Below, in pieces: positions 1-7,225 of a stretch of DNA of 24,242 nt. The notes beneath the pieces are model-generated. The model saw only the letters and a program-made list of their open reading frames with translations. It did not search any database and was not told the origin of the DNA. The DNA is from an uncultured Ignavibacteria bacterium. GTDB taxonomy: Bacteria > Bacteroidota > Ignavibacteria > Kapaibacteriales > UBA2268. Each line of letters starts with the position of its first letter. Position 1 is the stretch's first letter. Position numbers and translations under genes: made by a program. The stretch covers positions 1-24,242 of the forward strand of contig CAIWET010000096.1 of assembly GCA_903911805.1 (NCBI GenBank), given 5' to 3'.

Positions 1-78
1 AATATTTTTTATATTTTTCATAAATAATTCATTAAAAAATGATATTTTGCATAAGTTAATGAAATAAAAGTTAGTTTT

Positions 79-83
79 AGGAG
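79..83 (+). promoter_or_regulatory. Shine-Dalgarno site of the G8-like gene
   Basis: AGGAG lies 7 nt before the ATG at 91 and supports that start. The 78 bases upstream are almost pure A/T, and I see no confident promoter in them. Confidence 0.6.
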
Positions 84-90
84 TATTTTT

Positions 91-480
91 ATGAGAAATT
101 TTCTGTTTTTTGCAATTTTTTTTATAAGTATAAATGTGTTTGCTGAAGATATTCATTCACTTCCTTATGGTGGAAAATGGGAATCATATTCTACTTGGTT
201 TGGCGGAAAAATCCCTACTAAGGACGACAATGTTGTTTTAATGAATAATATTACTATAAGTTCTCCAATCATATGTAAAAATCTATTAATTCTTAAATCT
301 GGCTCCTTAACAATTAAATCTCCCGCAAAGAAAAGTTATAAAGTTGAGATTTTGGAAAAATTACGAATCGAAGGCGGTATTCTTACTATAGAAGATAAAT
401 GTAATGTTAAAGTTGGAGAAATAATCAAAACTCCTGATTCGGAAGTACATAATTCTGGTATACTAGAAGTTGGAAAATAA
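91..480 (+). CDS. small secreted protein with G8-like motif, hypothetical
   Basis: A 129-residue protein with a clear signal peptide: MRN, then a hydrophobic run to about residue 18 ending VFA, with predicted cleavage before ED. The mature protein is short, rich in beta-formers and lacks catalytic motifs. Residues about 28-50 (GKW...STWFGGKIPTKDDNVV) follow the W..TW.GG..P...D.V pattern found at the start of G8 and related beta-helix domains of large Bacteroidota surface proteins. The rest reads like further beta-helix rungs (NLLILKSGSLTI, LRIEGGILTI). It has no sorting domain and ends after what would be a few rungs, so it may be a minimal secreted beta-solenoid or a remnant of a larger adhesin. 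The start is supported by AGGAG 7 nt upstream. It converges with the transporter gene, leaving 1 bp between the stops. Function unknown. Confidence 0.75.
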   Translation: MRNFLFFAIFFISINVFAEDIHSLPYGGKWESYSTWFGGKIPTKDDNVVLMNNITISSPIICKNLLILKSGSLTIKSPAKKSYKVEILEKLRIEGGILTIEDKCNVKVGEIIKTPDSEVHNSGILEVGK

Positions 481-481
481 T

Positions 482-1363
482 TTATTTTTTAAAGAATTTA
501 ATAAGATTCCCAAATAGTATTCCTATGATTATTAATATTAAACCGATTATACTATAAAATTCAATTTTTTCTCCTAAGATTAGGGCGATAAAAAACAGAG
601 AGAAAAATGGAGATAAATATATTATATTACTAACTTTTGCAGTATCTTCAGAGTATTTAAGTGCATTTAGCCAAAGAACAAAAGTTATTCCCATTTCGAA
701 TAATCCAATATAAACATCAGCTGATAATGTTTTGAAATCCGGCAATTCAATTTGATTAAAGCCAAGTTGATAAATTGTAATAAAAAGCAATCCAAACGCG
801 AAATTCAAAAAGAGTTTTTCTTTGGCATCTCGCCTGTCCTTCAAATTCAAAATCCAATACGCTCCCCAAATCAATGAAGTACTTAAAGCCAAGCTTGTTC
901 CAAATGTATCAGAAATTTCCAAAGTTTGCAAATTTCCTTTAGCTGCTATAAACATAACACCAAAAAAACTTATAATCAATCCGAAAATATTAATCAAGCT
1001 TATTCGCTGCTTTAAAAATATAATTGAAAATAATACAATTACAATTGCCCAGGAATAATTTAAAGTAAGAGCTGATTGAGCTGGCAGAAGTGAATATGCT
1101 TTGAATAGAACTATATAATATAAAAATGGATTGAGAAATCCCATTAATGCAGAAGAAAGGATTGCTTTTGCAGACAATCGGACTTTTGTTGTTTTTGAGC
1201 TAAAATATATGATTGCCAATGAGATAGTAGAAAATACTGTAGAATAAAAAAGTAGATTCGTGGGATTTTGTCCGCTTAATGCAATTTTAAATGCAGTTGC
1301 AACTGTTGACCAACAAAGCACCGTTAGTCCTGCAAAAAAATAAGCTCTCTTCTGATTAGTCAT
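482..1363 (-). CDS. EamA/DMT-family transporter
   Basis: A 293-residue inner-membrane protein of the drug/metabolite transporter superfamily. It has about ten hydrophobic segments in two EamA halves (roughly residues 5-135 and 150-285), the usual size and layout. The first helix (FAGLTVLCWSTVATAFK) and the PAQSALTLNYSW stretch before helix 4 are typical EamA features, and the second half repeats the pattern (SLIWGAYWILN, ILGEKI). EamA members export amino acids, metabolites or drugs; the substrate cannot be read from sequence. The frame stays open for 108 more codons upstream, but that part overlaps the divergent hydrolase gene, reads unlike a transporter, and is best ignored. The chosen Met (MTNQKRAYF) puts the first helix at the N-terminus. 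No clear ribosome-binding site. It is divergent from the HAD gene (46 bp between starts), so the two promoters must be compact or overlapping. Confidence 0.88.
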   Translation of the reverse strand: MTNQKRAYFFAGLTVLCWSTVATAFKIALSGQNPTNLLFYSTVFSTISLAIIYFSSKTTKVRLSAKAILSSALMGFLNPFLYYIVLFKAYSLLPAQSALTLNYSWAIVIVLFSIIFLKQRISLINIFGLIISFFGVMFIAAKGNLQTLEISDTFGTSLALSTSLIWGAYWILNLKDRRDAKEKLFLNFAFGLLFITIYQLGFNQIELPDFKTLSADVYIGLFEMGITFVLWLNALKYSEDTAKVSNIIYLSPFFSLFFIALILGEKIEFYSIIGLILIIIGILFGNLIKFFKK

Positions 1364-1409
1364 ATATTTTTTAAAAATGATTTTAAAAATTAAACAATAT
1401 AAAAAAAAT

Positions 1410-2147
1410 ATGGCTATTAAAGCAATAACAATTGATTTTTGGAATACTTTATTTGACTCAAGTAATGGCGAAAAAAGAAATGCTGTTCGTATGATTACTG
1501 TTGTTGAGGAAGTAAAAAAGCATAATTCTGAAATTTCTGATGAACTTTTTGATGCATCATTAAAGAAAACCTGGGAAAATTTCAATAAAATATGGTTTAG
1601 CGAACAAAGAACTCCAACACCTATCGAGAGTATAGAATTTTTTTGGAAACAACTAGGGTTACCTAGAGATGACCAAGCTGTTGACAATATCGCTTATGTT
1701 TTTGCAAATTCTATTTTAGAACATCCACCATTGCTACTGCCAAAGCCTGAGCATTTATTTGAATTATCCAAGCACTTCAAACTCGGAATTGTTTCAGATA
1801 CTGGATTTTCTCCAGGAACAGTTCTTAGATCATTAATTCACAAAAATGGTATTTACGATTACTTTCAAGAGTTTAGTTTCAGCGATGAAACAGGAGTTTC
1901 AAAGCCTCATCCTAAAGCTTTTTTAACTTGTTTAAGTAAATTCGATGTAAAGCCTGAAGAAGCAATTCATATTGGTGATATTGAAAAAACTGATGTTAAA
2001 GGTGCAAAAGAATTAGGAATGAAAGCTATTAGGTTTAGTGGAGATCCAACTGCGTGGGTTGTTAAAGAAAATCCTGCAGAATCTATGGCTGATGCTGTTT
2101 TAAGTAATTGGGACGATATTGTCAATTATATTATTGAGAATAAATGA
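1410..2147 (+). CDS. HAD-superfamily hydrolase
   Basis: A 245-residue haloacid-dehalogenase-like hydrolase, probably a small-molecule phosphatase. Motif I is TIDFWNTLFD with nucleophile Asp9; the usual second Asp (DxD) is replaced by Trp, as in the DFW[GN]TL subgroup. Motif II is the Ser near residue 129 (GIVSDTG), motif III Lys165 (GVSKPHPK), and motif IV Asp190/Asp195 (HIGDIEKTD). The segment between motifs I and II is an alpha-helical C1 cap. An in-frame ATG exists at 1377, adding 11 basic residues (MILKIKQYKKN). I prefer 1410 because it places motif I at the usual distance from the N-terminus, although neither start has a good ribosome-binding site. The stop overlaps the macrodomain start (ATGA), so the two are likely translationally coupled. 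Missing the second motif-I Asp, it could be a phosphatase with altered acid-base chemistry or a dehalogenase-like enzyme. Substrate unknown. Confidence 0.88.
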   Translation: MAIKAITIDFWNTLFDSSNGEKRNAVRMITVVEEVKKHNSEISDELFDASLKKTWENFNKIWFSEQRTPTPIESIEFFWKQLGLPRDDQAVDNIAYVFANSILEHPPLLLPKPEHLFELSKHFKLGIVSDTGFSPGTVLRSLIHKNGIYDYFQEFSFSDETGVSKPHPKAFLTCLSKFDVKPEEAIHIGDIEKTDVKGAKELGMKAIRFSGDPTAWVVKENPAESMADAVLSNWDDIVNYIIENK

Positions 2148-2671
2148 GACCAATAATTGAAATATTAATGGCTGACATTACCAAGATTGAAGTTGATGCT
2201 ATTATTAATGCAGCAAACAATTCTTTGCTTGGTGGCGGTGGAGTTGATGGTGCTATTCATCGTGCTGCAGGTCCTGAATTATTAGAAGAATGCCGCTCTT
2301 TAAATGGCTGCGAAACTGGATTTGCAAAAATTACAAAAGGTTATAATCTTCCATCTAAATTTGTAATTCATACTGTTGGACCAGTTTGGTTTGGTGGAAC
2401 TTTTGGAGAAGAAGATCTTCTAATTAGCTGTTATGAGGAGTGTTTACAATTAGCATTTGCAAATAGAGCAAAAAGCATAGCATTCCCAGCTATTAGTACT
2501 GGCGTTTATGGTTTTCCTGCAGATCAAGCAGCATTTATTGCCTTGAATTCAGTTACTGAATTTCTTTCAAGATATGAAACTGATTTCGAAAAAATCATTT
2601 TTGTTGCTTATGACATAAAAACTTATGAAGAATATGTTAGATTAGTTGCTGATAATGACGAAGAAGACTAA
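2144..2671 (+). CDS. macrodomain protein, O-acetyl-ADP-ribose deacetylase-like
   Basis: A 175-residue single macrodomain that aligns through its whole length with the MacroD/YmdB type. Landmarks are ADITK near the N-terminus; the NAANNSLLGGGGVDGAIHRAAG stretch carrying Asn25 and Asp35, which match the catalytic pair of E. coli YmdB; VIHTVGPVW; and the phosphate-binding loop PAISTGVYGFP around 115-125. Members remove acetyl from O-acetyl-ADP-ribose and ADP-ribose from acidic side chains. The catalytic Asn/Asp and both loops are present, so it is probably active. It is cytosolic (no signal peptide). Its start overlaps the HAD gene by 4 bp, pointing to one transcript and possibly joint processing of an ADP-ribose-derived compound. 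The tail (VADNDEED) is acidic. It converges with the ABC ATPase gene, 10 bp away. Confidence 0.92.
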   Translation: MRPIIEILMADITKIEVDAIINAANNSLLGGGGVDGAIHRAAGPELLEECRSLNGCETGFAKITKGYNLPSKFVIHTVGPVWFGGTFGEEDLLISCYEECLQLAFANRAKSIAFPAISTGVYGFPADQAAFIALNSVTEFLSRYETDFEKIIFVAYDIKTYEEYVRLVADNDEED

Positions 2672-2681
2672 TATTGAGTAA

Positions 2682-3452
2682 TTATTGATATCTTTCTAAA
2701 AATTCTTGAATTACTTCGTCATTTGTTTTCTTTAATTCATCAGCATTACCATAAAATCTAACTTTACCTTTATCCAGCATTGCTACATTGTGTGCAATTC
2801 TGAAAACAGAGAACATATCGTGTGTAATTACAACTGAAGTTACTTTGAATTTCTTAGCAAGATTTCCTATTAGATTATCAATTTGCTCCGATGTGACAGG
2901 ATCTAATCCTGTAGTTGGTTCATCATAAAATATATATTGAGGTTCGCCAACTAAAGCTCTGGCTACACCAACTCTTTTTCTCATACCACCGGATAAATCA
3001 GAAGGCTTTTTTGCTTTTAAAATTTCCCATTCTTTGATAAAATATGAGTCTTCAAAGTCACCTTCGGGCAAAAGTCCAACTGCTTGGAGTACTTTTTTGG
3101 CTTCATTTTCTAATGGGATAATTTCTCTTTGACCGTGTTCCCAGGGACTAATGATAATATTTTCAAAAACATCCATAGAATCAAATAGTGCAGAACCTTG
3201 GAAAACAAATCCCATCTTTCTGCGCATTTCGAATAAATCTTTGCGATCAAGTGATTGTACGTTTTTCCCATCAACTAACACTCTTCCTTTATTCGGCTGC
3301 AACAGTCCAACAATATGTTTTAATAAAACGCTTTTCCCACAACCTGATTTTCCAATAACGCATAGAGTTTTACTATCCTCAATTTTTAAATCCAGACCAT
3401 CGAGTACAATTTTTTCACCAAATGATTTATGTAGATCTCTGATTTCAATCAT
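2682..3452 (-). CDS. MlaF-type ABC transporter ATP-binding protein
   Basis: A 256-residue cytoplasmic ATPase with complete motifs: Walker A GKSGCGKS (34-41), Q-loop FQGSALFDSM (85-93), signature LSGGMRKRVGVARAL (153-167), Walker B YIFYDEPTTGLDP (173-185) and switch His211. The ALFDSM Q-loop and the LSGGMRKRVG signature are characteristic of MlaF/Mkl ATPases, which power Mce/Mla-type retrograde phospholipid transport. An extended segment before the signature (about 130-150, EDSYFIKEWEILKAKKPSD) is longer than in E. coli MlaF. No MlaE-type permease or MlaD/Mce substrate-binding gene is in the window, so its partners must be elsewhere. It is the last gene of the flagellar run, 2 bp after the DUF4296-like gene. 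This placement is unusual and may be read-through rather than functional linkage. The family is clear; the substrate is inferred. Confidence 0.88.
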   Translation of the reverse strand: MIEIRDLHKSFGEKIVLDGLDLKIEDSKTLCVIGKSGCGKSVLLKHIVGLLQPNKGRVLVDGKNVQSLDRKDLFEMRRKMGFVFQGSALFDSMDVFENIIISPWEHGQREIIPLENEAKKVLQAVGLLPEGDFEDSYFIKEWEILKAKKPSDLSGGMRKRVGVARALVGEPQYIFYDEPTTGLDPVTSEQIDNLIGNLAKKFKVTSVVITHDMFSVFRIAHNVAMLDKGKVRFYGNADELKKTNDEVIQEFLERYQ

Positions 3453-3454
3453 AA

Positions 3455-3844
3455 TTATTTGTTGTTTTGTGTTCCAGTTTTTCGAGTTGCAATTTCTCTT
3501 TCGGCTCTTGCTCTTGAGCTATCATACATTACAAGAAAATATTCAGGATTAGAAGCATAATAATTATAAAGCGAATTGAACTCTCTTTCATTCAATCCAT
3601 TTTGCTTAATCATTTTTGCTATTTCAGGATTAGCTTTGGCTGTGTCTGGTAAAACGAATCTAATAATTAAAATTTCTTTGTAGATATTTATAAAATGTTC
3701 TCTTTCGGTAGCTGGTTTATAGACAAAAAAGAAATATGCCACTCCCAAGCTAGCAAAAAGTAAAATTGCCGGAATGATTTTCCCGGCATTATTTTTAAAA
3801 CTACTAAAATTAAAGATTCCGAATATTTTGGATAAAAAGCTCAT
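3455..3844 (-). CDS. single-pass membrane protein, DUF4296-like
   Basis: A 129-residue protein with one hydrophobic helix at about 23-41 (IIPAILLFASLGVAYFFFVY) after a short polar N-terminus, then a soluble helical region. That region (FINIYKEILIIRFVLP... followed by MIKQNGLNEREFNSLYNYYASNPEYFLVMYDSSRAR) has the rhythm of DUF4296, a small Bacteroidota lipoprotein family: a helix, 'KxG(I/L)xxxxF..S..YY..NP', then 'IYD...R'. Here the anchor is a transmembrane helix rather than a lipidated Cys. It sits where motB often follows motA but has no Asp-bearing MotB helix and no OmpA-type peptidoglycan-binding domain, so it is not MotB. It lies 12 bp after motA and 2 bp before the ABC ATPase, so it is co-transcribed. 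Function unknown. The DUF4296 match is by eye. Confidence 0.75.
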   Translation of the reverse strand: MSFLSKIFGIFNFSSFKNNAGKIIPAILLFASLGVAYFFFVYKPATEREHFINIYKEILIIRFVLPDTAKANPEIAKMIKQNGLNEREFNSLYNYYASNPEYFLVMYDSSRARAEREIATRKTGTQNNK

Positions 3845-3856
3845 AATATTTTATTC

Positions 3857-4717
3857 TTAATTAATTTCCACATAAATTTCCTGAGATTCATCATTAATTA
3901 CAGCGGTTTGAGTATTATTGCCGGATTCATAACTAGAATATGTTGGATGACTTAATATCTCAAATTGTTTTGGTAGTGGGAAAATACTAATAAGTTTGCT
4001 GCGAATTACTGAAGGTGACTCACCAAGTTGAACTCCGTGGACTCCATCAACTATAAGTTGAAATATCTGCATTTCTTCTGCGTGCAAATATGATAATTTA
4101 TCTGCTATTGGAAGCCAAACGATATTTGCCATAAATATTCCCCACAAAGTAGCAATAAATGCTGAAGAAATATGTTGTATCAAGACTATTGGGTTATCAC
4201 CAGCAGCTGCTAATGTTGCAATTAATCCCATTACTGTTCCAATAATTCCCATTGTTGGAGAATATCCACCCAATTTACTAAATAAATGAATATTGGCATT
4301 ATGCCTTTCAGTAACATATTGCACTTCAGTATCAGCAACTTTTAGTAAGGTATCAGGATTAGCACCATCAATTCCTACCATAAACAATTTAGTTAAAAAT
4401 GGATGCATAGAGTTTGCCAAAAGTGGCTCTACTGCAAGAATTCCTTCTTTACGAGCGACTTGAGACAGATGTATAATTTGATTAATTATATCGTCAGGGC
4501 TATTCTTTTTTGGGTTTATTGCTGTTTTTATTAAAAGAGGTAATTTAGAGAAATGACTAAATGAAGTACCTGCTAGACCTGCTGCAAGAGTACCACCAAA
4601 TACAATAAGCATAGCTGGAAGCATAATTAACGAATTAAGACTTCCACCCTCCCATATGAATGCACCAAATATAGCTAGTGCACCAAGGAAAATTCCAACA
4701 AATGTGCTCTTTTTCAT
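3857..4717 (-). CDS. motA: flagellar motor stator protein MotA
   Basis: A 286-residue inner-membrane stator subunit that, with MotB, converts ion flow into torque. Four transmembrane segments are visible: 5-25, 29-50, about 146-172 and 180-203. The cytoplasmic loop carries ARKEGILAVE (88-97), corresponding to the charged, rotor-contacting region. Two functional prolines are conserved: Pro154 in GGYSPTMGIIGTVMGLI and Pro203 in ANIVWLPIADKL. The C-terminal tail after about residue 245 is longer and polar (SYESGNNTQTAV) and not typical of the family. A weaker alternative is the related MotA/TolQ/ExbB superfamily, but the length, the loop and the flagellar operon favour MotA. It lies 17 bp after flgL without a strong ribosome-binding site. 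No motB follows, so the partner must be encoded elsewhere. Confidence 0.9.
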   Translation of the reverse strand: MKKSTFVGIFLGALAIFGAFIWEGGSLNSLIMLPAMLIVFGGTLAAGLAGTSFSHFSKLPLLIKTAINPKKNSPDDIINQIIHLSQVARKEGILAVEPLLANSMHPFLTKLFMVGIDGANPDTLLKVADTEVQYVTERHNANIHLFSKLGGYSPTMGIIGTVMGLIATLAAAGDNPIVLIQHISSAFIATLWGIFMANIVWLPIADKLSYLHAEEMQIFQLIVDGVHGVQLGESPSVIRSKLISIFPLPKQFEILSHPTYSSYESGNNTQTAVINDESQEIYVEIN

Positions 4718-4734
4718 TTTGCAATTTACGGAGT

Positions 4735-5730
4735 TTATGCGAGAAAATCAAATAAACTTTGAGAAAGCATTTTGCTTCCTACCTGGAGTGAGTATTGTAA
4801 TACTGAAGATTCTTTAGATAATTCCATTGTAGTCTTGGCTACATCAGCATCTTCATCTAGTGATTTAAATGCGCGTAATCTGGAATTTTGTTCCGTCATT
4901 TGATCTTGCAATACTTCAATTCTGTTTACTTTTGCTCCTACTTTAGCGATATTATTATTAATTAAATCGTAATTCTCTGCAATTGTTTTTTGATAAGAAG
5001 ATAGTGTTTGAACATCCTCTTTATTGAAATAATCGTTTGCTCCTCTTGCTACTCCATCTTTTTTGTAAACCAAAAGATTATATAATTTGATTATTGGTTC
5101 AAAAACTTTAGTACCATCAGTTCCCATCACTTTGTCCATTGTAACGTTGACTGTCTCGGTAGCATTTGAATCTTTGTTTACAATTCTTTCATTAAAGTTA
5201 CCTTTGAAAACTACTTTCATTCCTGAAGGATTTTCTGCAGTTGGAGCTTCAGTTATTACTTCATATGGGAAATTTGTTTGACTTCCAGTTGCTGAATTCA
5301 TTGATTCTTCAGTGGTTTTTGTACCACCAAAAATAAATTTTCCATTAAAAGAAGTATTCAAATCTTTTACCATATCTTCAATTAATCCTTTCACATAACT
5401 CCCAATTGAGGATGTGTTTGCCGCTGAACCTGTTTGTGTTGCATCAATCGAAAGCTGTCTAATATTTTGAGTTTTATCTGCAAATGATTGTAATTGATCG
5501 TGAGCAACTGTAAGTTCAGCGTGAACTTCATTGAGATTTGTAAGATATTGCTCATTTTTTGATACCATTGCAGAAAGTTCTTTAATATTGATTACTTTCT
5601 TTGGGTCATCAGCTAGAGAATTTATATCTTTTAAAGTGGTTAACTTTAATTCCTGAGCAAATTTTCTATTTTGAATTCTCTGAAGATTTTGAACATAATT
5701 GTCAGTTAGCAATCCTGTTGTGATTCTCAT
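4735..5730 (-). CDS. flgL: flagellar hook-filament junction protein FlgL
   Basis: A 331-residue hook-associated protein 3, which joins the hook (through FlgK) to the flagellin filament outside the cell and is exported by the flagellar type III apparatus. The N-terminal flagellin-like helix begins MRITTGLLTDNYVQNLQRIQNR and continues with heptad spacing through about residue 100 (TQNIRQLSIDATQTGSA). The middle has the FlgL-type FNGKFIFGGTKT segment. The C-terminal D0 helix (DADVAKTTMELSKESSVLQYSLQVGSKMLSQSLFDFL) is the flagellin/FlgL signature. Length is close to the usual 300-320. Translation starts 2 bp after flgK; AGGAAG within the end of flgK can serve as the ribosome-binding site, implying coupling of the two junction proteins. 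Confidence 0.94.
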   Translation of the reverse strand: MRITTGLLTDNYVQNLQRIQNRKFAQELKLTTLKDINSLADDPKKVINIKELSAMVSKNEQYLTNLNEVHAELTVAHDQLQSFADKTQNIRQLSIDATQTGSAANTSSIGSYVKGLIEDMVKDLNTSFNGKFIFGGTKTTEESMNSATGSQTNFPYEVITEAPTAENPSGMKVVFKGNFNERIVNKDSNATETVNVTMDKVMGTDGTKVFEPIIKLYNLLVYKKDGVARGANDYFNKEDVQTLSSYQKTIAENYDLINNNIAKVGAKVNRIEVLQDQMTEQNSRLRAFKSLDEDADVAKTTMELSKESSVLQYSLQVGSKMLSQSLFDFLA

Positions 5731-5732
5731 AA

Positions 5733-7172
5733 TTATCTTCCTAAATTAATAACTGTGTTCATTAATTCATTTGTTGTATTGATAATTCTTGAAGCAGCTT
5801 CAAATGCTTTTTGGAATTTTATTAAATTTACAGCTTCTTCGTCCACATTTACTCCTACTTGAGAAGTTCTTTGATTGTTTAATTGGTCATAAACCATCGA
5901 AGTTGTGGAGGTGCCATTTTTTGATTCTTGTCCCATCGTTCCTACTCTGCCCATTAATGTAGCATAATAGTTCGCAGGAGTCATACCATCTAAGAATGTA
6001 CCATCATTTTGAATATTTGCAATTTTTCTACCAATTGCATTATTACCTGGTTCACCAGGAGCTGAAGAAAGAGGAATATTCCTAGGTTTATCTTTGATAT
6101 CTGATGATATTTCAATAGAACCCGCTCCGCCTTTTCCAATTGCTGGCTCAAAGATACTTCTTCCAGGTGCAGTTGTTCCTTTATCGTCAAGACCAAAACC
6201 CTGTACAGAATAAGTATTAAACTTTTTAATAATTGAATCAGCAAAATCATCCAATTTTTTATAAAGAGAAAATCCTCCTGAAGAATCAAGATTATCTAAA
6301 GTAACATTATAATGCTTTAACTGTGAAGATATTTCGCCAGAAGAAGGCTCAATTTTATTTATTACATTTCCGTCAGCATCGAGAGAATAAACGCTTAAAG
6401 TTCTTTCGCCAGTTATTGCATCTTTTGAATCTTTGACTGTTAATTCATTGACATTTGTTCCAGTAACTAAATTCATACCGTTAACATTAAGGTTAACTTG
6501 TCCAAATTTATCAGCTGTAACATTAACATTTACAATTTTTGCCAATTCAGAAATTTTTACAGTTCTTTGGTTATCCATAGTTTGAACATCACCGTTTGAA
6601 AGTGATCTTGCGCTAGCAATACTGCCATTTAATGAAGCAATGTCTTTAAGTAAACCATTTGCTTTTTCAACATTAATGCCAAGTTTGTCAGCTGCATCTG
6701 TTCTTAGTCCTGTCAATTCATCAGAAATAGTGTTAAATCTATCAACTAAAATTTGTGCTTTACTCAAAAAGTTTTCTCTCATACCCATATTTTCTGGGCT
6801 ATTATTCATTTCTTCAACGCTATTGAATAAATTAGAAACTGAGTCATTAAGTCCATTATCGGTAGGTTCATTAAGGAATGATTCTATTTTTTGATATACT
6901 AATTCGTCAAGAGCATAACCTTCTTTTCTGGAGGCAGTATTTCTTAACTCTCTATCAAAGAATTCTTCCCTGAAAGATCTGAATTTGTCAATTTCAAGAC
7001 CAGTACCCAAATAATTATTTCTATTATATAGTGGGTCAGTCTCACTGAAAGTGACATCTCTTCTTGTGTACCCTTCGGTATTCACATTGGCAATATTATT
7101 ACTCGTAACGTCTAGTCCGAGTTTATTTGCCAGAAGGGCTCTTTTTCCTATTTCAAGAGATAAATTTGACAT
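5733..7172 (-). CDS. flgK: flagellar hook-associated protein FlgK
   Basis: A 479-residue hook-associated protein 1, the first junction protein on the hook. The N-terminal rod/hook-family signature is LEIGKRALLANKLGLDVTSNNIANVNTEGYTRRDV (5-39). A helical domain follows (about 60-185, with the family's IASLNGSIASA), then a beta-rich central domain. The C-terminal signature is VNVDEEAVNLIKFQKAFEAASRIINTTNELMNTVINLGR, as in FlgK from other phyla. At 479 residues it is slightly shorter than the roughly 550 of E. coli, the difference lying in the variable central domain. It is preceded by a 53-bp leader, the longest gap inside the operon, which contains a hairpin resembling a CsrA site. The nearest GGA-type ribosome-binding sequence is about 16 nt from the ATG, so initiation may be weak or regulated. 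Confidence 0.95.
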   Translation of the reverse strand: MSNLSLEIGKRALLANKLGLDVTSNNIANVNTEGYTRRDVTFSETDPLYNRNNYLGTGLEIDKFRSFREEFFDRELRNTASRKEGYALDELVYQKIESFLNEPTDNGLNDSVSNLFNSVEEMNNSPENMGMRENFLSKAQILVDRFNTISDELTGLRTDAADKLGINVEKANGLLKDIASLNGSIASARSLSNGDVQTMDNQRTVKISELAKIVNVNVTADKFGQVNLNVNGMNLVTGTNVNELTVKDSKDAITGERTLSVYSLDADGNVINKIEPSSGEISSQLKHYNVTLDNLDSSGGFSLYKKLDDFADSIIKKFNTYSVQGFGLDDKGTTAPGRSIFEPAIGKGGAGSIEISSDIKDKPRNIPLSSAPGEPGNNAIGRKIANIQNDGTFLDGMTPANYYATLMGRVGTMGQESKNGTSTTSMVYDQLNNQRTSQVGVNVDEEAVNLIKFQKAFEAASRIINTTNELMNTVINLGR

Positions 7173-7206
7173 TATATTACTTAGTTAATCCTTTAAAAAA
7201 AATCGC

Positions 7207-7222
7207 TCATCATCCTTGATGA
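7207..7222 (-). promoter_or_regulatory. hairpin with AAGGAT hexaloop in flgK leader, CsrA/RsmA-type site
   Basis: On the minus strand, TCATC-AAGGAT-GATGA forms a perfect 5-bp stem with a hexaloop closed by C-G. The core CAAGGATG matches the CsrA SELEX core CARGGAUG at every position, with GGA exposed in the loop. It begins 4 nt after the upstream stop codon and ends about 35 nt before the flgK ATG. An alternative reading is a weak terminator, because a run of 8 T follows 4 nt later; the stem is short and AT-rich for that. Protein binding is inferred. Confidence 0.5.
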
Positions 7223-7225
7223 ATT

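Noticed and set aside
1364..1687. 108-codon N-terminal extension of the EamA transporter frame
   Set aside because: It overlaps the HAD gene on the other strand, does not resemble transporter sequence, and the Met at 1363 gives a normal-length EamA protein.
3455..3844. MotB candidate after motA
   Set aside because: There is one N-terminal helix, but no Asp in a MotB-type helix and no OmpA/MotB peptidoglycan-binding domain; too short.
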